Assembly: GCA_910584255.1 (NCBI GenBank)
Contig: CAJTXV010000006.1
Coordinates: forward strand, 1-64,000
Origin: an uncultured Bacilli bacterium
GTDB taxonomy: Bacteria > Bacillota_I > Bacilli_A > RF39 > UBA660
Direction: 5' to 3'
Length of the DNA: 64,000 bases
The translations under genes were made by a program, and so were the position numbers. Positions within the stretch are counted from its first letter, which is position 1. Every line of letters starts with the position of its first letter. Under the pieces are notes generated by a model. The model had not been told where the DNA came from. It saw nothing but the letters and a program-made list of their open reading frames with translations, and made no database searches. This document shows positions 44,795 to 52,601 of this stretch, one piece after another.

Positions 44795-46014
44795 GATTTT
44801 TTTACCCCATTTCCTGAAAGAAGTCCCGACATCCAAGCAAAACCTAGATTGTATCCTCCACATTCTCCATTTACGTCTAAAGCCTCTCCTATGATATATA
44901 AATTAGGAATTATTTTAGACTCCATAGTAGTAGAGTTTATTTCGTTAATGTCGACTCCTCCTAAACAAATTTGTGCATGTTTATAAGATTTAGAACCTGT
45001 AATTAAAAGTGGAAAGGAAACTAAATTGCTTAAAAATATTTCTAGTTGTTCTTTTTTTACTTCCTTCATTTTTGTATGAAGTGGGATATTCGAAAGTTTT
45101 AATAATAGATTGGTTAGTTTATAATCTAAAATGGTATCAAACAGTTCATCTAAAGTACGGTTTGGTAACAATTGATTTCTATTTTCTAAATATGCTTGTG
45201 CTTCTTTTATTGTATCAATATTTAAACAATCTAAGAAGTTGATTGTAATTTTTTGATTTTCTTTTTTTAATAAAGGAACTATGGTATTACTTAGAATTAA
45301 AGTACAGATACCACTAATTCCATAGTCCGTTAGTTGAAGTTCTCCGGAAACTTCCTTTTTTCCTATTTGTTCATGGTAAAAAGATAACTTTGCATCTAAA
45401 CGAATACCTGCCCATTCTTTAAAATAATTTCCTTTGGCCTCTAGTTGAACTAGTCCTGGATAGATTGGTACAATCGTATGTCCCATGGTTTTTAGTGTAT
45501 TTAAAATAAGATTCGGCTCTTCGGTATCAAAGTATGCTCTAGATCCAGTTGCGATAATTACAGATTCTGCTTTCATTATCTCTTGTTCAGTTTGAATTAA
45601 AAAGTGTTCTTCTTTTTTAATATCTATTACCGTTTTATCATATAGAACTTGAATATTTAAATTTTTAATTTCTGTTAACAGGCTATTTTGAATACTGACT
45701 GCTTTTAGAGAACTTGGATAATAATAGCCATTTTTAATTTTAGGAATAATTCCAAGACTCGTTAAAAACTGTTTGGTATTTTTTATATTTTCTTCCGTAA
45801 TGATCTCTTCTAATTTTTCTTTTCGTTTAGAAGTAAAATATTTCGTTTCAAATACTTCATTAAAGTAATTACATTTTCCTGATCCTGTTACCAAAATCTT
45901 TTTACCAACTTGATGATTCTTTTCTAATAAAGTTACATCAAAACCTCTTCTTTTTAATACAATGGCAGCGGCCAACCCAGAAGCCCCTGCCCCAATGATA
46001 ACTACTTTTTTCAA
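44791..46014 (-). CDS. HI0933/YhiN-family FAD oxidoreductase (BaiN-like)
   Basis: A 407-residue flavoprotein: VVIIGAGASGLAAAIVLKRRG at the N-terminus, VTGSGKCNYFN, IIATGSRAYFDTE and the C-terminal GGVDINEINSTTMESK ... GECGGYNLGFAWMSG. The family includes BaiN, implicated in bile-acid dehydroxylation, but most members have no known substrate and no bai genes are present. The likely start is TTG 46014 (MKKVVIIGAGASG) behind GGTGA; GTG 46023 and TTG 46026 are alternatives. Confidence 0.88.
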   Translation of the reverse strand: MKKVVIIGAGASGLAAAIVLKRRGFDVTLLEKNHQVGKKILVTGSGKCNYFNEVFETKYFTSKRKEKLEEIITEENIKNTKQFLTSLGIIPKIKNGYYYPSSLKAVSIQNSLLTEIKNLNIQVLYDKTVIDIKKEEHFLIQTEQEIMKAESVIIATGSRAYFDTEEPNLILNTLKTMGHTIVPIYPGLVQLEAKGNYFKEWAGIRLDAKLSFYHEQIGKKEVSGELQLTDYGISGICTLILSNTIVPLLKKENQKITINFLDCLNIDTIKEAQAYLENRNQLLPNRTLDELFDTILDYKLTNLLLKLSNIPLHTKMKEVKKEQLEIFLSNLVSFPLLITGSKSYKHAQICLGGVDINEINSTTMESKIIPNLYIIGEALDVNGECGGYNLGFAWMSGLLSGNGVKKS

Positions 46015-46072
46015 CTCAATCACCAAGATTATTATACAATAAAAGAAAAAAGAAAACTATGGTTTCTCTTTC

Positions 46073-46408
46073 CTATTTTAACTTTTTTTGTACTTTTTCT
46101 GGTAAATCTATGAACTCTACTTCCATCCATTTATAAACTCCAAAAATTCTTACTTCTAAGTGTAGATAAGCTCCTTCTCTTAATTCTCTACTAGTTTTAA
46201 ATTTTAGTTTCTTTTTTCTTCCTTTTTCATTATAGCTTTCTAATGAATATTCATATTTCATAGAATCATTGGTTGATAATTTTTTTATCTTTGTATTATC
46301 TATTTTCGTATAATACACTTTGTGATAGTTTTCTACGTAATAACAAATACCAATACAGCATCCTAAAATGAGGATTGCTGTAATAATCATAAATAATTTA
46401 TTTTTCAT
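46073..46408 (-). CDS. yxeA: YxeA/DUF1093-like small membrane-anchored protein
   Basis: A 111-residue protein with an N-terminal hydrophobic segment (residues about 4-24) and a small extracellular domain. The pattern VYYTKID, YEYSLESYNEKGRKKKLKF, LREGAYLHLEV and LPEKVQKKL fits YxeA (DUF1093). In Bacillus subtilis yxeA is tied to the Bce-like YxdJK-YxdLM system. Here the gene is about 5.5 kb from bceAB but has the same operator and -10 element, so BceR regulation is likely. Confidence 0.8.
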   Translation of the reverse strand: MKNKLFMIITAILILGCCIGICYYVENYHKVYYTKIDNTKIKKLSTNDSMKYEYSLESYNEKGRKKKLKFKTSRELREGAYLHLEVRIFGVYKWMEVEFIDLPEKVQKKLK

Positions 46409-46461
46409 TTTTTCCTCCTATATTCATCTTAATATAAAACAGGAAAAAAATCGTTTGTTTT

Positions 46462-46488
46462 ATCTTACCAAACCTTACAATTATGTAA
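46462..46488 (-). promoter_or_regulatory. BceR-type operator and extended -10 of the yxeA-like gene
   Basis: TTACA-N4-TGTAA (46475-46488) and TGGTAAGAT with -10 hexamer at 46467-46462, with the same seven-base spacing as at bceAB. The block 46451-46489 matches 40913-40951 at 36 of 39 positions. Confidence 0.75.
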
Positions 46489-46501
46489 TTATTGTCATGG
46501 A

Positions 46502-46531
46502 AAAGAAAAAAGTAGGATTTGATACCTACTT
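46502..46531 (-). terminator. Terminator of the coiled-coil protein gene
   Basis: Seven-base stem AAGTAGG / CCTACTT with a T-run on the minus strand, directly after the stop codon of the gene at 46538. Confidence 0.75.
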
Positions 46532-46537
46532 CTTATT

Positions 46538-49069
46538 TTAAGAAATTGCTTTTTGATAGATTTCCTCTTCTTCTTGTTCTTCTTGTTGTGCAAGTAAACG
46601 AATTTGTGCTTCAATTGTACTTAAATCAAACAATGGAGTATAAGTATTTTCTTGTTTTACACCTAACACTATAATTGGTGCATTTTCTTTTGCATCTTGA
46701 TTGACTTTATAAGTACCTTCTTCTACTACCTCATCATGAATTGAAAGATTTCTAACTACTGGAATCACATCTAACTCTCTAGGAGTATAGGCTACTTCCT
46801 CAGTTTCTACTCTTTCTAATACTGGTTGTTCTTTTGTATCTAGATTAATAAATGTGAAATCATAATTATAATCTGGTTTATTATATCTATTTTCTTCTAC
46901 TTCATCTTCTTCTCCTAATAAAATTTCACGAAGGTCTTCTAAAGTAGAGGTATAGAAATTTTCTATTTTTTCTTTTAGTGTTTTTTGATTACGAGATTGG
47001 TATGCTTCATAATAAGAGATAAAATCCCTACATTCGTTATGAATGCTTTTAATAATACTATTTACTTCTGATTGAGCAACATATCTTAATTTACGAATCT
47101 TATTATTGACTTCTTCTACACTACATTTGTAGTTATACCATAATCTTCCTTCATCATTTTCTAGGTTTCTCTTAGCCCTTAATTCTTTACTAAGTCTATG
47201 ACATATTTGCTCAAACTCTTCACCACGAAGATTCTTTATTTCAAGTCCTAATAATATTTTACATGTATTATAATGATAGTTTGCATTACGTATTAATACT
47301 CTTGTTGGCTTTTCATATGGATATTCGGTTACCTCATCATATTCTTCTATATATTCATCTATTTCTTCTTCTAAAGATTCTTGTTGCTGGATAGCTTCTT
47401 CATGAGTTAACTCTTCTGATTTTTCTAAATCCATAATTTCTTTCACTTCAAATGGTTCTTCTTTTAACTCTTCTTTATCTAAATTCATAATACTGCGTTC
47501 TATTGGCTTAATTCTTTTACCATTTTTTAAAGCTCTCATATTTTCTTCAATGTTATCTACTAATATTGGTAGTGTTTCCATCATTAATTGAAATTGTGTT
47601 TCTGATATACTTTCAATTTCTAAAAGATTCATTACCGTTCCATCTGATTTTTCAAATTCTGCATCAAACAATTCATTAAATCCTTCTCTTAACTTTTTCA
47701 TGATGTTTAGAATTTTCTTTCTATTCATTTGGATTTTAGAATCTTTCTTTAACTGTCTAGAGATAACAGAGCCATACTTTCTTTCAATTCTTTTTCGAAT
47801 GGTATTTAACTTATCTTGATAGTAATTATCTCTATATTCACGTACAAACATAAAAGTAAGCCCAGATTTTAAGTTATGATCTAATTGTCCTCTTAAATTT
47901 TTAATCTGTTGTAAATACTCTTTCCTTGCATGTCTTAGATTTCTAGAATGCATTCTGATTTTTCTTTTTGCTTCTCTTCTCAAACGAAGTGTTTCAATCC
48001 ATGAAACTTTTTCTTCTTGATTTTCTTCTTTTACTTCGCTAGTTTCTGCTGGAATCACTCCACCAACTTCTAAAGAATCTATCATGTCATCGACAGACTC
48101 ATTTTGAATAGAATCTAATTTTGTATTGACATCTTTTAATACAGAATCAAAATCAAGTAATTTCTCTTCATCATAATCATCGATTGTGTTTGTCTCAAAC
48201 AATTGGATATTAGAAATCATACCTTCAATTTCTTCTCTTTCTTTTTGGGATATAGTTTTTAAGTAATCTCCAATTTTTGTATCTAAACTCATTTTATCGA
48301 AGTACGACGCAAGTGGTAATGCTTGTTCACAACTTTCTAAAGCATCAAAAATGTATAGGATATCCATACGAGTATTCATATCTTCTACATATTGATAGTA
48401 AGAATGTAAGGCACCTTTTTTATCTTCAATCTCAAAATAATTTTGAATCATAGTAAGAAGATCTAAAACTGTCGTATCTTTTAGATTTTGAATCATTTTT
48501 AAACTTTCTTTTAATGTCTGTTTGTATGCAGTTACTTCTTCACTATTTTCTATTTTTTTAAGATTACTAGGTGTTTCTTCTTTTTCAGGGATAAGAATTC
48601 CTTTTTCCATTAAAATAGTTTGTAGCTGCTTCATACCATTTTGAATTCGGTCAAAAGTAACCATATCTTCTTTCCTAATTGTTTTATCACTAGAAAGTCC
48701 TTCTAACTCTTGCTCCAAATTAGATATTTGATATAGATTCATTAGTTCACGAAGATTATCGATATCCTCTTTTACTGTTCTTACTCTCGTTCCTTCATAA
48801 TAATGTTCTAATTCTTCAATACTAGAGTTTATTTCACGTACAAAAGAAAGATCAGATAAAAGTTCTTCTTTTGTAATATTTTTGAGATTTTGAAATTTCT
48901 TGAAGTTTTCTAATAATTGTTCCTTGTATTCTTTTAAAAGTTCTCTATGCATTTTTTGAAAGCATTTGTTCCCCATAGAAACCATTTTGTCTCTATATTC
49001 TTGATTTACAAATTTAGTTGTTGATTTACGAACTGCTTCAATTGCTATAACACTCTGTTCTTTTTGCAT
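46538..49069 (-). CDS. Large coiled-coil cytoplasmic protein, unknown
   Basis: An 843-residue protein with no signal peptide or membrane helix. It is dominated by long charged helices rich in Glu, Lys, Leu and Arg with heptad-like spacing (about 20-150, 230-320, 370-520 and 620-720), separated by acidic linkers; the C-terminal about 130 residues are less helical. I find no catalytic motif. Start at 49069 behind AGGAGGGGG; the longer frame adds 18 residues. It follows the CarD gene by about 80 bases and may share its promoter. A structural or scaffolding role is possible. Confidence 0.7.
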   Translation of the reverse strand: MQKEQSVIAIEAVRKSTTKFVNQEYRDKMVSMGNKCFQKMHRELLKEYKEQLLENFKKFQNLKNITKEELLSDLSFVREINSSIEELEHYYEGTRVRTVKEDIDNLRELMNLYQISNLEQELEGLSSDKTIRKEDMVTFDRIQNGMKQLQTILMEKGILIPEKEETPSNLKKIENSEEVTAYKQTLKESLKMIQNLKDTTVLDLLTMIQNYFEIEDKKGALHSYYQYVEDMNTRMDILYIFDALESCEQALPLASYFDKMSLDTKIGDYLKTISQKEREEIEGMISNIQLFETNTIDDYDEEKLLDFDSVLKDVNTKLDSIQNESVDDMIDSLEVGGVIPAETSEVKEENQEEKVSWIETLRLRREAKRKIRMHSRNLRHARKEYLQQIKNLRGQLDHNLKSGLTFMFVREYRDNYYQDKLNTIRKRIERKYGSVISRQLKKDSKIQMNRKKILNIMKKLREGFNELFDAEFEKSDGTVMNLLEIESISETQFQLMMETLPILVDNIEENMRALKNGKRIKPIERSIMNLDKEELKEEPFEVKEIMDLEKSEELTHEEAIQQQESLEEEIDEYIEEYDEVTEYPYEKPTRVLIRNANYHYNTCKILLGLEIKNLRGEEFEQICHRLSKELRAKRNLENDEGRLWYNYKCSVEEVNNKIRKLRYVAQSEVNSIIKSIHNECRDFISYYEAYQSRNQKTLKEKIENFYTSTLEDLREILLGEEDEVEENRYNKPDYNYDFTFINLDTKEQPVLERVETEEVAYTPRELDVIPVVRNLSIHDEVVEEGTYKVNQDAKENAPIIVLGVKQENTYTPLFDLSTIEAQIRLLAQQEEQEEEEIYQKAIS

Positions 49070-49150
49070 AATACCCCCTCCTAAATTGGCACATATTTTA
49101 CTATAATTTCTTGTATTTGTCAAGTATTTTCATTTTTATTTAATTTTTTT

Positions 49151-49645
49151 CTATTCTACAGTTTGTTTTTCTATTCTTGATAATACATAGTCTCTACATT
49201 CCTCGTAGGAAATATTTAGAGAAACAGATAGCTCATTATACAGATAGTTTTGAGCTTTTTCTAAGTACTCTTGATCGCGATCGGATGGTTTTTTATTCTT
49301 CTTTTCCCTTTCTCTTGCCTTTAAATAAGTCGTTTTTATAATTCTAATTAAATCACCAGAGTTATTCGTGTTTAAAAGTGCTTGATACTCATACCCTAAG
49401 TTTCGGTCATCTACTTCGATTGGATCAATTCCTGGAATTTGTGAGATAAAGCATTCTGCTTCTTCTTTCGTCATTACTTTTCTAAGATAACCACCTAAAT
49501 TTTCTGTTGGAATATCAATTTTTAAAGATGGATCCTTGAAAGACTCTAATACATAGTAATCTTTTCCGTGATAATGATTTTTCTTAATTTCTTTAATTGT
49601 GCATAAATCCTTTTTATAAATGACTTTTTCTCCTAATTCAAACAT
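49151..49645 (-). CDS. CarD-family transcription regulator
   Basis: A 164-residue protein with an N-terminal CarD/TRCF RNA-polymerase-interaction domain (MFELGEKVIYKKDLCTIKEI ... YYVLESFKDPSLKIDIPTEN, residues 1-60) and a helical C-terminal domain (about 70-160) for DNA contact. CarD-type proteins bind the RNA polymerase beta subunit and adjust open-complex stability at rRNA and other promoters. Length is normal. It has its own promoter upstream. Confidence 0.9.
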   Translation of the reverse strand: MFELGEKVIYKKDLCTIKEIKKNHYHGKDYYVLESFKDPSLKIDIPTENLGGYLRKVMTKEEAECFISQIPGIDPIEVDDRNLGYEYQALLNTNNSGDLIRIIKTTYLKAREREKKNKKPSDRDQEYLEKAQNYLYNELSVSLNISYEECRDYVLSRIEKQTVE

Positions 49646-49712
49646 TCTAATCCCCCTATAAAGAAAATAAATTCTAAAGCAGTGTCAATTATATCTCGTT
49701 GTTTTTTTGTAT

Positions 49713-49741
49713 ATTATAACACTTTTTTAGAATTCTTGTAA
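49713..49741 (-). promoter_or_regulatory. Sigma-A promoter of the carD gene
   Basis: TTACAA (49741-49736), 17-base spacer ending TGT, and TATAAT (49718-49713) on the minus strand, an almost ideal extended -10 promoter. It overlaps the 3' region of the surface-protein gene at 49759. Confidence 0.75.
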
Positions 49742-49758
49742 GAAAAAGTTTTAATATT

Positions 49759-50937
49759 TTATAAATCTTTCAATGCTTTATCTATTTTTCTATCCTTGAA
49801 TTTGATTATAATGAATATAATCAATAAAATAAATAAGGAAATTCCCCCGATGATATAATGCTTTTTTTCTAGTTTTATTTTTAATTTTTTTGATTTTTTC
49901 TTATTTTTATTTTTCTTATTGGTAGTAGTTAGATTCTCTTTTGTTGTATCTTTTATTTTCGCAGAAATCGTATAAGTTCTTTTTTCCCCATTTTCAGCTG
50001 TGACTTCGATTTTTACTTGATGATTATTTGCTTCTAAGTTATCGAAACCTATTATATTTTTTGTTGCCTTTTCGTCTTCTGGTGTTGCTGTTACATTTAA
50101 GGAATTTACATCTTTTAAAATTTCAATTTCATAATCATTTACATTTTTATCAAAGGAAAGTTGATAGTTTTTCACCTGTAGTAAACTTAAAAAATTATTA
50201 TTTGATTTTTCTAAAGGTTGATTTGTATTTGTACTCGGATTTGAAGTTGGAGTAGAACTGATTTTAGGCGCTACCTTCGTTTCAAGGTTTTCTTTGATGG
50301 TATCCGTTTTAGGAGTTTCTGGTTGTGTATTTCCAATTTGACTTGTCGGTTCTTTGATTTCTGTTTGTTCTGTTTGATTAATTAAAATGGATTTATAAGT
50401 ATTTTGTGCAACGTTATACTGACGTATATTATTTTTCATTGACTCTTCTAGATTTTCTTCATCTAGACTTAGTAAATCTACATACCATACTCTAACATTA
50501 TTAATTTTAACCATGGTAACTACATCGGTTGTTTGTTTTACATAAAAACGAATGGTCGTATTGATATTATTACAAAAAACTTCATCTTGGCATTGTGTAC
50601 TAAAAGCATCATTTCCATCATAAATGGCATATACAGTATAGCGACCAAAATCTCCTGAGATTTGTGTATTCCATGCATCATGATTAAATGTCGTTGGTAG
50701 TAATACTTGTTGATTACATTCTATATCGTACTCAATATATGCAATATAAAAGGCATGGTCTCCTGTATCCCCGACTCCTGAAAAATTAATAGAGAATGAT
50801 AAATCCACTTCTTCTCCTACTTTAGTTTCCCCAGGACCTGTAATATTAGAACCTGTAACCATTATAGAATCTATCGCTTTTACACGAAATGGTATTAATA
50901 AACAAATCACAAGTAAAATTAAAAATTTCTTTTTCAT
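49759..50937 (-). CDS. Membrane-anchored surface protein with one cadherin-like repeat
   Basis: A 392-residue protein with signal peptide (1-22), an N-terminal beta domain (about 23-170; VGEEVDLSFSINF is weakly cohesin-like, with four Cys), a Thr/Pro/Asn linker, one cadherin-like beta-sandwich repeat (about 243-330, NNFLSLLQVKNYQLSFDKNVNDYEIEI), a Lys/Asn-rich stretch and a transmembrane helix (YIIGGISLFILLIIFIIIKF) with a short basic tail. Architecture matches the anchored protein at 987-3212, about 47 kb away, so both probably belong to the same surface system. GGTGGGAG SD. Confidence 0.82.
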   Translation of the reverse strand: MKKKFLILLVICLLIPFRVKAIDSIMVTGSNITGPGETKVGEEVDLSFSINFSGVGDTGDHAFYIAYIEYDIECNQQVLLPTTFNHDAWNTQISGDFGRYTVYAIYDGNDAFSTQCQDEVFCNNINTTIRFYVKQTTDVVTMVKINNVRVWYVDLLSLDEENLEESMKNNIRQYNVAQNTYKSILINQTEQTEIKEPTSQIGNTQPETPKTDTIKENLETKVAPKISSTPTSNPSTNTNQPLEKSNNNFLSLLQVKNYQLSFDKNVNDYEIEILKDVNSLNVTATPEDEKATKNIIGFDNLEANNHQVKIEVTAENGEKRTYTISAKIKDTTKENLTTTNKKNKNKKKSKKLKIKLEKKHYIIGGISLFILLIIFIIIKFKDRKIDKALKDL

Positions 50938-51099
50938 ACTCCCACCTATTATTTAAATTATACTCCTAAAATGGTTCGTTGGGCAACAATAATTAAATCT
51001 AATTATTTCTTTAACAATTGGAATTCAAAACATTCGTTAAAGAAAATGTAAAAATACAAAATATGGACATATTACAGTTTTTTGTTGTATATTATAAGC

Positions 51100-51179
51100 A
51101 CATTCAATTAATGCATGTGAAAACATGGATGATTTTGTTATTTCGAAACCGAGTCTTTTTGGCTCGGTTTTCGCTTTTT
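51100..51179 (+). ncRNA. Candidate small RNA
   Basis: On the plus strand a -35-like TGGACA (51064-51069), an 18-base spacer and TATATT (51088-51093) predict a start near 51100. The following about 80 bases hold a CATGT-GAAA-ACATG stem with a GNRA tetraloop (51114-51127), a short single-stranded U-rich stretch and an intrinsic terminator (stem AAACCGAG / CTCGGTTT, 51144-51173, then a T-run). No coding frame fits. It resembles a trans-acting sRNA in layout; no known family was recognised. Confidence 0.45.
51144..51179 (+). terminator. Plus-strand rho-independent terminator
   Basis: Stem CGAAACCGAG / CTCGGTTTTCG (one bulge) followed by CTTTTTA on the plus strand. No plus-strand gene precedes it, which is the main argument for the candidate small RNA. 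Confidence 0.75.
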
Positions 51180-51337
51180 ATATATTAGCAGATAAGGCTA
51201 ATCTTTCATATAGTAAAAAAACAATCTGCCTCTCAAGTTTTCTAACACTCCATCTAGTATTTATACATTCATTCAAATAAAAGTTTCTTTTATTATTTTC
51301 TTCTATTTTTATTAATTCTAAATAGTGATATTAACTA

Positions 51338-51364
51338 AATTGCGACGACACTGTTGTCGCAATT
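51338..51364. repeat. 27-bp palindrome
   Basis: AATTGCGACGACA, one central base, then TGTTGTCGCAATT: thirteen-base arms with a single G/A mismatch. It is much richer in GC than its surroundings. No T-run follows, so an operator or recombination site is more likely than a terminator; the binding protein is unknown. Confidence 0.5.
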
Positions 51365-51580
51365 GGAAAATAAATATAAAATTTTCTATACCTATAACAT
51401 GCTATATTTATAATGAAAAGTCCTTTACTTAAAAATAATTGCAAAATAAAAAGTGTTAGATTATTATATTCTTAATCAAAAAGGAAATAATATCTTACAC
51501 ATTTATATTATACAAAGAAAAACATAAATATTTCTGTCTAATTGAACATATTGGGTGTTGTTTTTTCTATAAATTTTCAA

Positions 51581-51677
51581 GTTAATTGGTCTTCCCAACT
51601 AGAATTTTGATACTGATATGTATCTGTTCTTATTATAGCATCTGTTTCTAGATTTTTGGTAATTTTTGTTAGTAAAT
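51581..51677 (-). pseudogene. 97-bp scar of an Rhs core gene
   Basis: Matches 54999-55095 inside the Rhs toxin gene at 93 of 97 positions and in the same orientation. It encodes LLTKITKNLETDAIIRT then DTYQYQNSSWEDQLT, followed at once by a stop. It marks an older Rhs segment left at the distal end of the cassette array. Confidence 0.8.
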
Positions 51678-51694
51678 ATTAGAGTTCATGTAAA

Positions 51695-51721
51695 CAAAAA
51701 AGAAAAAGTGCCGAAGCACTT
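51695..51721 (-). terminator. Terminator of the Rhs locus
   Basis: On the minus strand AAGTGC-TTCG-GCACTT with a UUCG tetraloop followed by TTTCTTTTTT, 12 bases after the stop of the gene at 51734. Probably the end of the whole toxin/immunity transcript. Confidence 0.88.
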
Positions 51722-51733
51722 AATTCTTAATTG

Positions 51734-52225
51734 TTACTTATTCATTTCATCTATTAAAGTACCATCTTTTTCCGCATTTTTTAGTGACCAGATTATCCCC
51801 CAATCGATGGTATTAATATTTTCCCAACCAATTCCCTCAAAATTCATGATTATATCGGATTCTTTCTTATATTTATTATTCTTATCAATTATATTAAAAT
51901 TTAATTGTTTCAACTCCCTTTTATTAAATGAAAATATCCTCATGGCATCTGTATATTTACAACGACCATTTACTTCTTTTATAAATTGGAGTTTATTGAT
52001 TATGCTTTTATTAGGCTTTTCAGTTCCAACCCAATTATAAATAGCCACAATATCATGTTTATGAGAATATTTTCTTGGTAAACTTCCTATATTCATTTCT
52101 GCTATCCCTATAACTCTCAAAATCACATATCCTTTATACCATTTATTATCTTTAACTTCATCACTTTTAATTTGATATAGAAGTACATCCCCTACATCCC
52201 AAATTGGTTTTCCTAAAATAATCAT
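51734..52225 (-). CDS. Putative immunity protein of the orphan Rhs cassette
   Basis: A 163-residue soluble protein, Trp- and Lys-rich, with no signal peptide. It begins KPIWDVGDVLLYQIKSDEV, which recalls immunity proteins with an Imm26-like N-terminal strand, but the match is not firm. Its ATG lies two bases after the restored stop of the preceding immunity-like gene, so the two were once co-translated. Position between an Rhs-tip cassette and the locus terminator is the main evidence for an immunity role. Confidence 0.55.
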   Translation of the reverse strand: MIILGKPIWDVGDVLLYQIKSDEVKDNKWYKGYVILRVIGIAEMNIGSLPRKYSHKHDIVAIYNWVGTEKPNKSIINKLQFIKEVNGRCKYTDAMRIFSFNKRELKQLNFNIIDKNNKYKKESDIIMNFEGIGWENINTIDWGIIWSLKNAEKDGTLIDEMNK

Positions 52226-52227
52226 CT

Positions 52228-52589
52228 TTACCTTTTTTTCTCTGGTTGAGGTGAATTTAATTTTTCTTTTAGTTCCCCTAATACTTTTTTCTTTTTGAAT
52301 ATTGATTTTTATTTTCTTCCCATCTTCCTAAATTTTTTCCTTCATCAATATGCTTAATTGCCTGTTCTTTTACTTCTGGAAGTAATCTTTCATATTTCCA
52401 CTGGGTATCTGCCAAAGCAAACCAAAATAATGGTCCATCGTCTTCATCTTCTATCAAATCAATATTTCTTTCAATTACTTCTTTTGTCGCTTCTATATTT
52501 GAATAACCTATCTTTAACCAATTTAGATAATCACTTCTTACATCACATGTTACATCATCTTGATATAATCCTACTCCCCATGCTCCCAT
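52228..52589 (-). pseudogene. DUF4259-like immunity gene with a C-terminal frameshift
   Basis: The frame from ATG 52589 gives MGAWGVGLYQDD ... LFWFALADTQWKYERLLPEV, a DUF4259-like protein often found beside polymorphic toxins. It stops at 52278 after KRKKY. One extra A in the AGAAAAAAG run near 52283 would restore the continuation VLGELKEKLNSPQPEKKR to a stop at 52228, just two bases before the next start codon. The frameshift could be decay, slippage-based variation or a sequencing error; most of the domain (103 residues) remains open. Confidence 0.65.
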
Positions 52590-52601
52590 AGTTTTTCCTC
52601 C

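Larger units (their letters stand above)
50938..51580. other. Gene-free region with a candidate small RNA and a palindrome
   Basis: No protein frame is convincing in this about 640-bp stretch. It contains a promoter-like TGGACA-N18-TATATT on the plus strand, a structured segment ending in a terminator (51100-51179), and a 27-bp GC-richer palindrome (51338-51364). The promoter of the surface-protein gene at 49759-50937 must also lie near its right edge. Confidence 0.5.

Noticed and set aside
44791..46014. Bile-acid dehydroxylation function from similarity to BaiN and the nearby dehydrogenase
   Set aside because: The HI0933 family is broad, the short-chain dehydrogenase is 32 kb away, and no other bai gene is present.
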